From: a bacterium
Lineage (GTDB): Bacteria > Vulcanimicrobiota > Vulcanimicrobiia > Vulcanimicrobiales > SCRA01
Assembly: GCA_004298675.1 (NCBI GenBank)
Contig: SCRI01000063.1
Coordinates: 1-64,000 of the forward strand
Direction: 5' to 3'
Length of the DNA: 64,000 nt
Positions 1-9,577 of the stretch are shown here, one piece after another; positions within the stretch are counted from its first letter, which is position 1, and each line of letters begins with the position of its first letter. Under the pieces are notes generated by a model. That model searched no databases, was not told the origin of the DNA, and saw only the letters and a list, made by a program, of their open reading frames with translations. A program made the translations under genes and the position numbers.

Positions 1-2
1 CG

Positions 3-911
3 GCGGCCTCGGCCGTGGCCTTGGAGTTGGAGATTCCCACGCCCGAAAGCGGGCGCTTCGAGCGGGCGATGGTCGAGCTGGATGCGCCAGGCACGCATTT
101 GGTGTTGGTTGCGCCGCCGCCCGCGCGCGGCTATGGCGGCGCGGTCATCACCCCCGCGCTGACGGTCATGGTCGCTTTGTGCGCCGTGGTCGTGGCGCTC
201 GGCGCCTGGTGGTTGCTGGAGCGGCCGCGTTTAGCGGCGCTCGCGGATCAGATTGCGGCCCTGCGCGTGCAGGCACAACAGGTCGCGGCCGTGCGCCGCG
301 TACCGCTGGCGCCGGCACCCGCCGTAGCGCCGGCGCAGATCCTCGACTTCTCGGCGCGCCGCGTCGAGACACCCGCGGGGCAGAGCATCGTGGCCGACTA
401 TCGCGTGGTGGGGCAGGCGGGGCAGTTGCGCGTCTCCGACCCGGCGGGACGCCTGTTGGACGAGAGCCTTTTCAGCCACAGCGGCCGTACCGTCTTTCGA
501 GTCCCGGCCGTGCAGGAGCGCAGCGATCTGACCCTGAGTTTTACGGTGACGCGCGGAGGCTCGCACGCGCGCACGGCGATCGTGCTGCCGCCGCCCTTGG
601 CTGCGGCCGTCGTCGATCGCTCCGCGGCGGTCCCGTCCAGTGCGCCGTTCGCGCTAGGGTCGAGTGTGGTGCGCGGCGGTGGACCGCTGCCCGTCTCCGT
701 GCTGCATTACGAGCCCGATCTGCATCTCGCGTTGGTCTCGAACGACAATCGCGAAATCGACGGGCACGACGTCGACGCGGGCACCTCGCGCCTGGCGCTG
801 CAAGTTCCCGCCGTGGCGGTGCCGACACGCTTCACGGTCGTGGCTACCTACACGCGCGGGACCGTGCAGGAGACCGTCGTCGCACCCTTGAGCGTGTTGC
901 CCGCGCAGTAA
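3..911 (+). CDS. Membrane-anchored hypothetical protein, probably 5'-truncated by the window edge
   Basis: Open frame continues upstream of the GTG at 15 with no stop to the window edge; one hydrophobic TM segment followed by beta-rich extracytoplasmic region. Confidence 0.6.
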   Translation, partial: AASAVALELEIPTPESGRFERAMVELDAPGTHLVLVAPPPARGYGGAVITPALTVMVALCAVVVALGAWWLLERPRLAALADQIAALRVQAQQVAAVRRVPLAPAPAVAPAQILDFSARRVETPAGQSIVADYRVVGQAGQLRVSDPAGRLLDESLFSHSGRTVFRVPAVQERSDLTLSFTVTRGGSHARTAIVLPPPLAAAVVDRSAAVPSSAPFALGSSVVRGGGPLPVSVLHYEPDLHLALVSNDNREIDGHDVDAGTSRLALQVPAVAVPTRFTVVATYTRGTVQETVVAPLSVLPAQ

Positions 912-930
912 CCAGCGTGCCGCCGCGCCG

Positions 931-1674
931 TTAGACCCAGCGGAAGATGCGCGCGCTCAGCAGCATGCCGCCCAGCGCCCAACAGAGCAGCACGACGATC
1001 CAGAGACTGAAGTGCGCCAGCGGCTCGCCGCCGGTGGTGACGCCGCGCAACGCATCGATGAATTGCGTGGAGGGAAGCAGATGGAGTGGTGCGCTCACCG
1101 TGCTGGGAAAGCGATCTAGTGGGATGTAGGCGTCGCTGAGGAAGGCCAGGGGAACCGTGAGGACCGACGCCAGGTTGTTCGCGCTCTCCGCCGTCTTGGT
1201 CACCGCCCCGACCAGCGTCCCCAGAGACACGAACGTCAGCGCGCCGATGGCGAGCATCGCGATCATGTCGAGCACGTTGCCCGTGAAGTGCACGTGAAAG
1301 AAGACGCTACCCGCCAATGCCAGGATCGACGACTGAAAGGCCAGCAGCGTGAGCCGGTAGAGCACGAGCGCCGCGAAGAAGACCCACGGCGGCAGCGGCG
1401 TGAGATAGATGCGCCGCAGAACTTTTTGCTCGCGGAACTGCGCCAGCATGACGCCCACGCCGAAGAAGCCCAGGGTCAGCACCTGCGCTCCGATCAGCCC
1501 GGGCACCAGGAACGCCGAGGCTTGGGTCGTGTTGCCGAAGCCGAACGCGAACGAGAAGAGCACGAGGAAGAAGATGGGCATCGCGAGCGCCCAGAACATC
1601 ATCTCGCCGTCCCGGAACAGGTACCAGACGAAGTTCATCTTCGTCTGCGCGAGCAGCATGCGCAGCGTGCTCAA
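931..1674 (-). CDS. ABC-2 type transporter permease
   Basis: 247 aa multi-TM ORF, ABC-2 permease-like (MLLAQTKMNFVWYLFRDGEMMFWALAMPIFFLVLFSFAFG); 4-bp overlap with the ATPase gene upstream. Confidence 0.85.
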   Translation of the reverse strand: MSTLRMLLAQTKMNFVWYLFRDGEMMFWALAMPIFFLVLFSFAFGFGNTTQASAFLVPGLIGAQVLTLGFFGVGVMLAQFREQKVLRRIYLTPLPPWVFFAALVLYRLTLLAFQSSILALAGSVFFHVHFTGNVLDMIAMLAIGALTFVSLGTLVGAVTKTAESANNLASVLTVPLAFLSDAYIPLDRFPSTVSAPLHLLPSTQFIDALRGVTTGGEPLAHFSLWIVVLLCWALGGMLLSARIFRWV

Positions 1675-2630
1675 GCGGCGCCCGCCTCCGCGTCCTCGGC
1701 GATGCGCTCGCCGGTGAGATTGAGGAAGGCATCTTCGAGCGTGGCACGCCGCATGTCGAGTGCGTGCAGCTGCGCGCCCTGCTCGTCGACGGCGCGCACC
1801 ACTTCGGCGAGTACCGGACCGGGATCGAGTTCCGTCGCCAGCACCCAGCGCGCGCCCTCGCCGTTGCCGGGTGCCTCGTGCCGCCAGCGGCCGGCGCGCG
1901 CGATGCCGTTACGCGGTGCGAAACCCTCCGCCTCCACGGTGATCGTGGAACCGCCACCTGCGCCGGCGATCAAGCGCGCCGGGGTGTCGCGAGCGATGAT
2001 ACGGCCTTGCTGTACGATGCAGATCTCATCACAGAGGCGTTCGGCCTCCTCGATGTAGTGGGTGGTGAGGATCACCGTCTTGCCGGTGCGGCGCAGATGT
2101 TCGACTTCGCCCCAGAGCACCCGGCGCCCGTAAGCGTCCATGCCCGCCGTGGGCTCGTCCAGGAAGGCGATCTCGGGATCGTGTTGGATGGCCAGCGCCA
2201 GCGCGAGCCGTTGGCGTTCGCCACCGGAGAGGCCGCCCACCGGCTGGCGTTCCTTGCCCAACAGGCCGACGCGCTCGCACAGCGCCGCGGTTGCCGGGCG
2301 TAATGCGTAGTAGCGCGCGTAGAGTTCGAGCATCTCGCCGACGCGCGCCTTCTCCGGCAGCGACGTGGTCTGGAGCTGCGCGCCGAAGCGTGGACGCAGT
2401 CGCGCGAGCTCGCGCGGATTGGAGGGATCGAGCCCCAGCATGCGCACGCAACCCGAGCTTGGTTTGGTGAGACCGATACAGCACTCCAGGGTGGTGGTCT
2501 TGCCCGCGCCGTTGCGGCCCAGCAGCCCGAAGATGGTGCCGGGCATGATCTCGAAGTCTATCCCGCGTACCGCTTCGACCTCGCCGAAACGCTTGACCAG
2601 GCGCGTCACCGCGATGCTCGGGTCAGTCAT
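1671..2630 (-). CDS. ABC transporter ATP-binding protein
   Basis: Walker A GLLGRNGAGKTTTLE, signature LSGGERQRLALALA, Walker B EIAFLDEPTAGMD; start chosen at ATG 2630 (MTDPSIAVTRLVKRFGEVEAV). Confidence 0.93.
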   Translation of the reverse strand: MTDPSIAVTRLVKRFGEVEAVRGIDFEIMPGTIFGLLGRNGAGKTTTLECCIGLTKPSSGCVRMLGLDPSNPRELARLRPRFGAQLQTTSLPEKARVGEMLELYARYYALRPATAALCERVGLLGKERQPVGGLSGGERQRLALALAIQHDPEIAFLDEPTAGMDAYGRRVLWGEVEHLRRTGKTVILTTHYIEEAERLCDEICIVQQGRIIARDTPARLIAGAGGGSTITVEAEGFAPRNGIARAGRWRHEAPGNGEGARWVLATELDPGPVLAEVVRAVDEQGAQLHALDMRRATLEDAFLNLTGERIAEDAEAGAA

Positions 2631-2647
2631 CACCGCGCCCCTTCGTC

Positions 2648-3511
2648 GTGCAGGAGCACTCCACCCGGCAAGAGGATACGGGGGCGATGCCAGCCACCCA
2701 CCGCAGACCCACTCGCCGACGCCCGCAGGCTCGCCTTGTTGCGCGCGGCGCATTGATCGTCGTCGCGTTGATCGCCGTGGGCCTTGCCATCGGCGGGGGT
2801 ACCGCGTTGATCGCCAACCACCTCGCCGCCAAACCAGCCACTACGCCGCAAGTCGTCGTCGCGATGACGCCGCCGCCAACCGGTTCCTATCAGACCTCCA
2901 TACCCACTGCCGTCCCCGCCAGCCGCCGGTTCAGCACGGCCAAGCCGGAGCAGATGACCCCGGCGCCGACGCTGCCTCCGACGCCCGAGCCGCCGGCACC
3001 CCTCGCCTCACCAGCGCGCCAAAGCGCAACGGTGACGCCGCTGGCGACACCGGTGGCGCCAGCGCAGCCGTTCGCCGCTGCCTCAACGGCGCCCCAGCCG
3101 GTCGCGGCGCGAACGCCCGCCGCGCGCGCGGCGCGCACGATTGCGCCGGGGCCGCTGGCGCTTGCCCTCACGCCGTCTCCGGCGGCATCGATCGTCCCCG
3201 TGGCCGAACAGTTTGTGCGCGAGTACCTGCGAGCACTCGACCGCGGCGACGCGGCCGGTGCGTATGCGTACCTGGGCGGGAAGCCGGGCGAGCCGGGCAT
3301 CGTGGCACAAGAGGAGCCGCTCGCCAAGGGCGGCGGCCTACGTGTGCTCTCGCTCGCGGCTACCCCCGACGGTATCTCCAGCGCGGTCGTGCACGCGCGG
3401 CTCGAGAGCCGCGGGGTACGCTACCGTGCCACGTACTATATCGAGCCGTTCATGAACGGCCCGCACGATCTCGTGATCGAGCACGTCGACCTCCAGCAGG
3501 AATCGGGTTAG
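2648..3511 (+). CDS. Single-TM, Pro/Ala-rich hypothetical protein with C-terminal NTF2-like-looking domain
   Basis: Arg-rich N-terminus, TM (ALIVVALIAVGLAIGGGTALIA), Pro/Ala-rich linker, C-terminal VAEQFVREYLRALDRGDAAGAYAYL; true start may be ATG at about 2687. Confidence 0.6.
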   Translation: MQEHSTRQEDTGAMPATHRRPTRRRPQARLVARGALIVVALIAVGLAIGGGTALIANHLAAKPATTPQVVVAMTPPPTGSYQTSIPTAVPASRRFSTAKPEQMTPAPTLPPTPEPPAPLASPARQSATVTPLATPVAPAQPFAAASTAPQPVAARTPAARAARTIAPGPLALALTPSPAASIVPVAEQFVREYLRALDRGDAAGAYAYLGGKPGEPGIVAQEEPLAKGGGLRVLSLAATPDGISSAVVHARLESRGVRYRATYYIEPFMNGPHDLVIEHVDLQQESG

Positions 3512-3538
3512 GCCTCTTGGGCTAGGCCTCTTGGGCTA
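3511..3538. repeat. 14-bp perfect tandem duplication GGCCTCTTGGGCTA x2
   Basis: Read directly: ggcctcttgggcta|ggcctcttgggcta|ggcaag. Confidence 0.9.
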
Positions 3539-3636
3539 GGCAAGGCTTTGGTGCTTGCCGCGCCTAATATCGAGCGAACGCAGTTCTGAGAGCCTTGGGG
3601 GGGTGAGGACTCACGATAAGCGTACGCCGGCGCCTC

Positions 3637-6351
3637 TTGCTCCTGATTACGGTCCCACTGGCGATGGTGGTGGTCGTCGTGGCGGTGTTTGCGGCGGCTC
3701 AGCGCGGCGTCGCGCGCACGGACGCCTGGGCACGACACTCGTACCAAGTGCTGACGCAGTCGGCGCAAGCCGAGAGTGCGCTGGTGGAGGCGCAATCCAT
3801 CGCGCGTGCCTATCTGCTCACCGGCGACGCGCGCCTGCGCCGCGCCTATGACGCAGCGGCCGGTCGAGTACCGGGCTCCTACGCCGTGCTGCTCTCCATG
3901 GTAAGCGACAATGCCGAGCAAGCGGCGCGCGTTCGCGCCCTGTCCGCGTTGGCTGGATCCGAGTTGGCGTGCCTGGGCCGGGAGATCCGCGCGCGGCGCG
4001 GCCTCGCCGCGTCCGGGGCGGCGGCGATCGAGGGGGCATGCTTCCGTAACGGAAGGCAGATCGGCCGGCAAGTGGATGCCTTCAACGCGGCGGAACTCAC
4101 GCTCAAGAGCGAGCGTGAACGGCGCCTGCAGCAAGCGCGGCAGCGCCAACAGGTCCTCGTGCTGGGTGCCGCACTCGCCGTCGTGCTCGTGACGCTGTTG
4201 GCCGGGATCGTTTTCGTGCACGACGTCGGACGGCGCCTGGAACGCCTGGCCGAAAAGGCGGGGAAACTCGGCGGCGCAGACGCCCCTGCGCGAGCCGGCG
4301 GTGGCCGTGACGAACTGGAACTACTCGACGCGCTGGTGGATACCGCGGCGCGTGCGATGCGCGAGCGCGGAGAGATATCCGAGCGCTACCGTCTGCTGGT
4401 TGAAGAGGGGCGGGACATGATACTCTTCACGCGGCGTACGGATGGCGCCATCATCGACGCGAATGCCGCGGCCATCGCCTGCTACGGGTATACGCGTGAA
4501 GAGCTGCTTGGCATGAACGTGCGCGATTTGCGCACGGAGTGGGCCGAGCGGACGCTGGGACCGTTCCCCGCTCTCGACGAGGAGTTCATCCGCCTCTACA
4601 TCAGCGAGCACCACACCAAGAGCGGCCGCGTCTTCCCCGTCGAGAGCGCCTCCCGCGTCGTACAGGTGGGCGGCGAACGCGTCGTGATGAGCGTCAACCG
4701 CGACATCACCGAACGCCGTCAGGCTGAGGCAGCACTGAGTAGCGCGCGTGACCGGGCGCTCGAGGCGTCGCGCCTCAAGTCGGAGTTCGTGGCGACGATG
4801 AGCCATGAAATCCGCACGCCGATGAACGGCGTCATTGCGATGGCGGATCTGCTCGCTGGAACCGGACTCGACTCAGAACAGCGCGAGTACGCCGCGACCA
4901 TCAAAGAGTCCGGCGAGGCGCTCTTGCGGATCATCAACGACATCCTCGATTTTTCGAAGGTGGAGGCCGGCAAGATCGAGCTCGATCTCCAGACCTGCTC
5001 TCCGGCGCGCATCGTCGAGGGCACTGCGCAGATCGTCGCCTCGGCCGGCAACGTCAAAGGTATCGAGGTCATCAGTTTCGTGGACCCCGAGTTGCCTACG
5101 ACGGTCGTCGCGGATGCGGGGCGTCTGCGCCAGGTGCTCGTCAACATCGCCGGCAACGCGGCGAAGTTCACGGATCGCGGATACGTCATCATCCGCGCCA
5201 AGCGCTTGAGCGAGCGCGGGAAGAGCGTCCTGGTCCGCTTCGAGGTCGAGGATACCGGGATCGGCATTCCGGACGCCGCACGCGAGCGGCTCTTCGCACC
5301 GTTCGCGCAGGGCGACGGTTCCACGACGCGGCGGTACGGGGGCACGGGCCTGGGGCTTTCGATCTCCAAACGTCTGGTCGAATTGATGGGCGGTGAGCTC
5401 GCCGTGGAGAGCGCGGTTGACCGCGGCTCGAGGTTCTGGTTCACGCTGCCGTTGGAGCGGCTGGAGGATCCGGGGGCCCCGCTGCACCTCGCCGCATTCA
5501 GCGCGGCGCGAGCGTTGATCACGGGTGTCGACGGCCCCTCGCTCTGCGTCGTTGAACGCTACCTTTCGTCGTGGGGTATGACGTGCCGCAGAGAGCCCGA
5601 CCTCGCGGCATCCTCCACGCTTGCCGCGGATGCGCAGCGGGCCGGAGAGCCGTTCGACATCGCCGTCGTCGACATCGGACAGGTCCATGCGGGCGAAATC
5701 TGGGTCGCGGCGGCGGTGACGGCGCTGCGGCGCAGCGTGCGCAACGTGATCTTGTTGGCGCAGCCGGGCACGCGTCATGAGGGCGCGGTACTCAAACGTG
5801 CCGGCATGAGTGCTTACGTCACCAAGCCGGTGCGTCAATCGGCGCTCTTCGACGCGCTCGCGTCGGTGCTGGCGGAGCATGACCGTGACGTTGCCGGACA
5901 AGATCAAGCGGCGGCGCTTGCGCAGCCGCTCGAGAGCACGGAGCCGTCCGCGGAGGCCCGCGAAATGGTCGTGCTCTTGGCCGAGGACAACGCCATCAAT
6001 CAGCGTGTGGCGCTCAATCAATTGCGTAAACTCGGACTCGCGGCCGTCATCGTCGAGAATGGGCGCGCAGCGGTAGAGGCGCTCGCCGCCGGAAGCTTTG
6101 CGGCGGTCCTGATGGATTGTCAGATGCCGGAGATGGACGGGTTCGAGGCGACTCGCGCAATCCGCCGTGCCGAGGCGCGCAGCGGCGAGCACGTTCCGAT
6201 TATCGCCATGACCGCCAATGCGCTGGAAGAGGACCGGCGTGCCTGCATCGCCGCGGGCATGGACGACTACGTCTCCAAGCCTGTGGACTTCGTGCAGTTG
6301 CGCGAAGTGCTGCAGCGCTGGCTGCCGTCGGAGGACCGTGCGCTTGGCTAG
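3637..6351 (+). CDS. Hybrid sensor histidine kinase: TM region, PAS, HisKA, HATPase_c, two receiver domains
   Basis: H-box ATMSHEIRTPMNGVIAMADLL, N/G boxes NIAGNAAKFTD / DTGIGIP / GGTGLGLSISKRLVELMGG, receiver VLLAEDNAINQRVA...VLMDCQMPEMDGFEATRAIR. Start uncertain (see finding). Confidence 0.92.
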   Translation: MLLITVPLAMVVVVVAVFAAAQRGVARTDAWARHSYQVLTQSAQAESALVEAQSIARAYLLTGDARLRRAYDAAAGRVPGSYAVLLSMVSDNAEQAARVRALSALAGSELACLGREIRARRGLAASGAAAIEGACFRNGRQIGRQVDAFNAAELTLKSERERRLQQARQRQQVLVLGAALAVVLVTLLAGIVFVHDVGRRLERLAEKAGKLGGADAPARAGGGRDELELLDALVDTAARAMRERGEISERYRLLVEEGRDMILFTRRTDGAIIDANAAAIACYGYTREELLGMNVRDLRTEWAERTLGPFPALDEEFIRLYISEHHTKSGRVFPVESASRVVQVGGERVVMSVNRDITERRQAEAALSSARDRALEASRLKSEFVATMSHEIRTPMNGVIAMADLLAGTGLDSEQREYAATIKESGEALLRIINDILDFSKVEAGKIELDLQTCSPARIVEGTAQIVASAGNVKGIEVISFVDPELPTTVVADAGRLRQVLVNIAGNAAKFTDRGYVIIRAKRLSERGKSVLVRFEVEDTGIGIPDAARERLFAPFAQGDGSTTRRYGGTGLGLSISKRLVELMGGELAVESAVDRGSRFWFTLPLERLEDPGAPLHLAAFSAARALITGVDGPSLCVVERYLSSWGMTCRREPDLAASSTLAADAQRAGEPFDIAVVDIGQVHAGEIWVAAAVTALRRSVRNVILLAQPGTRHEGAVLKRAGMSAYVTKPVRQSALFDALASVLAEHDRDVAGQDQAAALAQPLESTEPSAEAREMVVLLAEDNAINQRVALNQLRKLGLAAVIVENGRAAVEALAAGSFAAVLMDCQMPEMDGFEATRAIRRAEARSGEHVPIIAMTANALEEDRRACIAAGMDDYVSKPVDFVQLREVLQRWLPSEDRALG

Positions 6352-6694
6352 CGGCTGCGCGTTTGACGAGGAGCGTCTGCGGGAGCTTTTTGGCGAGGAC
6401 GAGCGAGAATTGGCGGTCTTCCTGCGCTTTGCCCTCGAGTCGATCCGCGAAGTCGTGGCGCGTTTGACCGGCGCGGTGGCCCGCCGAGACGGCGCTGGCG
6501 TGCGCGCGCTGGCGCACGAGCTCAAAGGAGCCTGTGCCAACGCCGGCGCGCCGGTACTGGCCGGATTGGGGGCGCGGGTGGAGCAAGCGGGGAGTGCCCG
6601 ATCGTGGACGCTTGCCGAACGGTTGCTGGAGGAGCTGCAGGATGCATTAGCTGACGGCGAGTGCTACGTCGCGGATCTGACGCGGCACGGATAA
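6338..6694 (+). CDS. Hpt (histidine phosphotransfer) domain protein
   Basis: LAHELKGACANAG Hpt motif; probable GTG start at 6338 overlapping the end of the kinase ORF. Confidence 0.8.
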   Translation: MRLASGCAFDEERLRELFGEDERELAVFLRFALESIREVVARLTGAVARRDGAGVRALAHELKGACANAGAPVLAGLGARVEQAGSARSWTLAERLLEELQDALADGECYVADLTRHG

Positions 6695-6731
6695 CGCTGT
6701 CGACGCTTGGCGCCACGGAGGAGGCGAGCCG

Positions 6732-7766
6732 ATGATGACGATCGCGATGGTCGACGACAACGAGGTGAATTTGGCGCTCTATGAGCGTGTCGTCGCCGAC
6801 ATGGAGGGCTGCGCGGCCAAGACGTTCGCGTCGTCGAAGGTGGCGCTCGAGTGGCTGTCCGTCAACGCTGCCGACCTCGTCGTGGTCGACTATCGCATGC
6901 CGGAGCCGGATGGTCTCGACATGATCCGCCGCTTGCGCTCCATGAACGGACATCGCGACGTCCCAATCGTCATGCTGACCAGCGCCAAGGAGCGCGAGAC
7001 GCGGTTAGCGGCACTCGACTTGGGGGCCAACGATTTTCTCGCCAAACCCGTCGACAAAGTCGAGTTCCAAGTGCGGGTGCGCAATCTGCTGGCCCTGCGT
7101 CAGAGTCAGCGCCATCTCGCCGACCGTGCCGCGTGGTTGGCCGAAGAGGTTCGCCGTGCCACGGAGCAGGTGCATGCGCGCGAGCGCGAGACGATCATCC
7201 GGCTCTCGCATTTGGCCGAGTATCGTGACGACGACACGGCGCAGCATACGGTGCGGATGGCGCACTACTGCGCGGTTGTGGCCAGGAATCTGGCCTTTTC
7301 GGAGCAGGAGCAGGAGTTGCTGCTCTTGGCCTCGCCGTTGCACGATATCGGCAAGGTGGGCATCCCCGACCGTATCCTGCTCAAACCTGGAAAACTCGCG
7401 CCTCAAGAGTGGGAAGTCATGAAGCGTCATACTGAGATCGGCGCCGCGATCCTCGCGGATAGCACCTCGGATATCTTGCGTATGGCCGCGAGCATCGCGC
7501 TTTCGCATCACGAGAAGTTCGACGGGAGCGGCTATCCCAAGGGGCTGAAAGGCGAGCAGATCCCGATCGAAGGACGCATCTGCGCCATCAGTGACGTGTT
7601 CGACGCGCTGACGTCGAAGCGTCCGTACAAAGAAGCCTGGCCGGTCGAGCGGGCGCTGCGGACCATCGACGAGAGCGACGGGTCGCACTTCGATCCCAGG
7701 ATCGTGCGGGCATTCAAGCAGGGGTTCGATGAGATTATGAAGCTGAAACAGCGCTTTGCGGGCTAG
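6732..7766 (+). CDS. Response regulator with HD-GYP phosphodiesterase domain
   Basis: Receiver VVDYRMPEPDGLDMIRRLR and HD-GYP motifs LHDIGKVGIPDRIL...HHEKFDGSGYPKGLKGEQIP. Confidence 0.94.
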   Translation: MMTIAMVDDNEVNLALYERVVADMEGCAAKTFASSKVALEWLSVNAADLVVVDYRMPEPDGLDMIRRLRSMNGHRDVPIVMLTSAKERETRLAALDLGANDFLAKPVDKVEFQVRVRNLLALRQSQRHLADRAAWLAEEVRRATEQVHARERETIIRLSHLAEYRDDDTAQHTVRMAHYCAVVARNLAFSEQEQELLLLASPLHDIGKVGIPDRILLKPGKLAPQEWEVMKRHTEIGAAILADSTSDILRMAASIALSHHEKFDGSGYPKGLKGEQIPIEGRICAISDVFDALTSKRPYKEAWPVERALRTIDESDGSHFDPRIVRAFKQGFDEIMKLKQRFAG

Positions 7767-7893
7767 CGCGCTACTGCGGCGGCCGTCCGCCGAAGAGCGC
7801 CGGCATGCGGCTGCGGATCGCGGCGCCCAGCAGCTGCTCCACCACTGAAGGCGAGGATGGACACGGCCAGTGCCAGCACATCGCCGGCGAGGA

Positions 7894-8301
7894 TCAGGGG
7901 CGTTGCCCCTCGGCTTCCACAGCGCGCTCCAACGCGCGCATGGCGGCGGCCTTGAGCACTTTCAGCCCCAGTGTGGCGCACTTGATGCGCGCCGCCGCCA
8001 ACGTCTCCGCCCCCAGGTTCTCCATGATCTCGTCTTTACCCAGGCGCAGCATGTCCTCGAGCTTCATGCCTTTGACGGCGTCGGTCAGCATGGAGGCGGA
8101 GGCCTGAGAGATGGCGCAGCCTTTGCCTTCGAAGCGGACGTCGGCGATGCGCCCGTCCTCGACTTTCAGATCGACGCGGATGCGGTCGCCGCAGAGGGGG
8201 TTGTCGTCCTCCACGGAGATGTCGGGGTTTTCGAGATGGCCGTAGTTGTGCGGGCTACGGTAGTGCTCGAGGATGTATTCGCGGTAGAAGAGCTCGTCCA
8301 C
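7894..8301 (-). CDS. sufU: SUF Fe-S scaffold/sulfurtransferase SufU
   Basis: CGDRI, GKGCAISQAS and RIKCATLGLKVL motifs; adjacent to sufS. Confidence 0.93.
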   Translation of the reverse strand: MDELFYREYILEHYRSPHNYGHLENPDISVEDDNPLCGDRIRVDLKVEDGRIADVRFEGKGCAISQASASMLTDAVKGMKLEDMLRLGKDEIMENLGAETLAAARIKCATLGLKVLKAAAMRALERAVEAEGQRP

Positions 8302-8312
8302 AAGAACCTTGC

Positions 8313-9566
8313 TTACAACTTAAAGATGCGTGCCGCCTTCTCGAGAGCCTCGATGAGGGCGTCCACGTCGGCGAACGTGTTGTAGACATAAAACGAGGCG
8401 CGCGCGGTGGCGGTCAGCCCCAGCAGCTCGTGCAGCGGCATCGTACAGTGGTGGCCGGCGCGCACGCACACGCCTTCGGCGTCGAGGATCGACGCCAGGT
8501 CGTGCGGGTGGACGTCGCCCATGGTGAACGCCGCGACACCGCCGCGTTCCTGCGCCTGCTTGGGGCCGTAGAGGGTGAGGTGGGGCACGGCGGCCAGGCG
8601 CTCGAGTGCGTAGGACGTCAACGCGACTTCGTGCTCGCGTACCCAGGTCATGTCCAGCGTCTGGAGGTAGTCCACCGCCGCCCCTAGGCCGATCGCCCCC
8701 GAGATGTTGCTGGTCCCGGCTTCGAATTTCCAGGGCAGCTCGTTGTAGGTCGTGCGCTCGAAGGTGACGCGGCGGATCATGTCTCCGCCGGCTAGGAAGG
8801 GCGGCATGGCTTCGAGCAGCGCGCGCTTACCGAACAATGCGCCGATGCCGGTTGGGGCGAGCATCTTGTGCCCGCTGGCGGCGTAGAAGTCGACGTCGAG
8901 CGCGCGCACGTCCACGCGCAGGTGCGGCGCCGCCTGCGCGCCGTCCGCCAGCACGACGGCACCCGCAGCGTGGGCCGCGGGCACGATCTGCTCCAGCGGG
9001 ACAATGGTGCCGAGCGTGTTGCTGACGTGCGTGAGCGCGACGAGTTTGACTCCCTGAAGTTTGCGCTCCAGATCGTCGAGCACCACACGCCCTTGGCCAT
9101 CCAACTCCAGAAAGCGTAACTCCGCACCCGTCTTGGCCGCCAGGAGCTGCCACGGCACGATGTTGGAGTGGTGCTCCAGCCGCGTGAGCAGGATGGCATC
9201 GCCCGCGTGCAGGTTCTCGAAGCCCCACGTGTAGCAGACGAGATTGATCGACTCGGTGGCGTTGCGGGTGAAGACGATCTCGTCGGTTGACGCCGCGTTG
9301 AAGAAGGCGGCCACGCGTTTGCGGGCCGCTTCGTAGGCCTCGGTCGCGCGCTCGGCGATCTCGTACACGCCGCGGTGAATGTTGGCGTTGTAGCGTTCGT
9401 AGTAGCTGGAGACGGTGTCGATAACGCTGCGCGGTTTCTGGGAGGTCGCCGCGGAGTCGAGGTAGACCAGCGGCTTCCCCTTGCTCGTCCGTGTGGCGAG
9501 CAAGGGAAAGTCCGCGCGAACGCGCTCGGCCTTCTCGTCGGTGGTATGGGGCGTCCCTGCGATCAT
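8313..9566 (-). CDS. sufS: Cysteine desulfurase SufS
   Basis: FPLLATRTSKGKPLVYLDSAATSQKP, SGHKMLAPTGIGALFGKR, VRAGHHCTMPL. Confidence 0.96.
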   Translation of the reverse strand: MIAGTPHTTDEKAERVRADFPLLATRTSKGKPLVYLDSAATSQKPRSVIDTVSSYYERYNANIHRGVYEIAERATEAYEAARKRVAAFFNAASTDEIVFTRNATESINLVCYTWGFENLHAGDAILLTRLEHHSNIVPWQLLAAKTGAELRFLELDGQGRVVLDDLERKLQGVKLVALTHVSNTLGTIVPLEQIVPAAHAAGAVVLADGAQAAPHLRVDVRALDVDFYAASGHKMLAPTGIGALFGKRALLEAMPPFLAGGDMIRRVTFERTTYNELPWKFEAGTSNISGAIGLGAAVDYLQTLDMTWVREHEVALTSYALERLAAVPHLTLYGPKQAQERGGVAAFTMGDVHPHDLASILDAEGVCVRAGHHCTMPLHELLGLTATARASFYVYNTFADVDALIEALEKAARIFKL

Positions 9567-9577
9567 CTGCAGGCTCC

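Noticed and set aside
1288-2058. 256-aa plus-strand ORF
   Set aside because: Antisense to the ABC-2 permease and ATPase genes; low-complexity Arg/Glu/Ala composition.
4873-6540. 555-aa minus-strand ORF
   Set aside because: Antisense to the well-supported histidine kinase; Arg/His-rich composition typical of GC-rich shadow ORFs.
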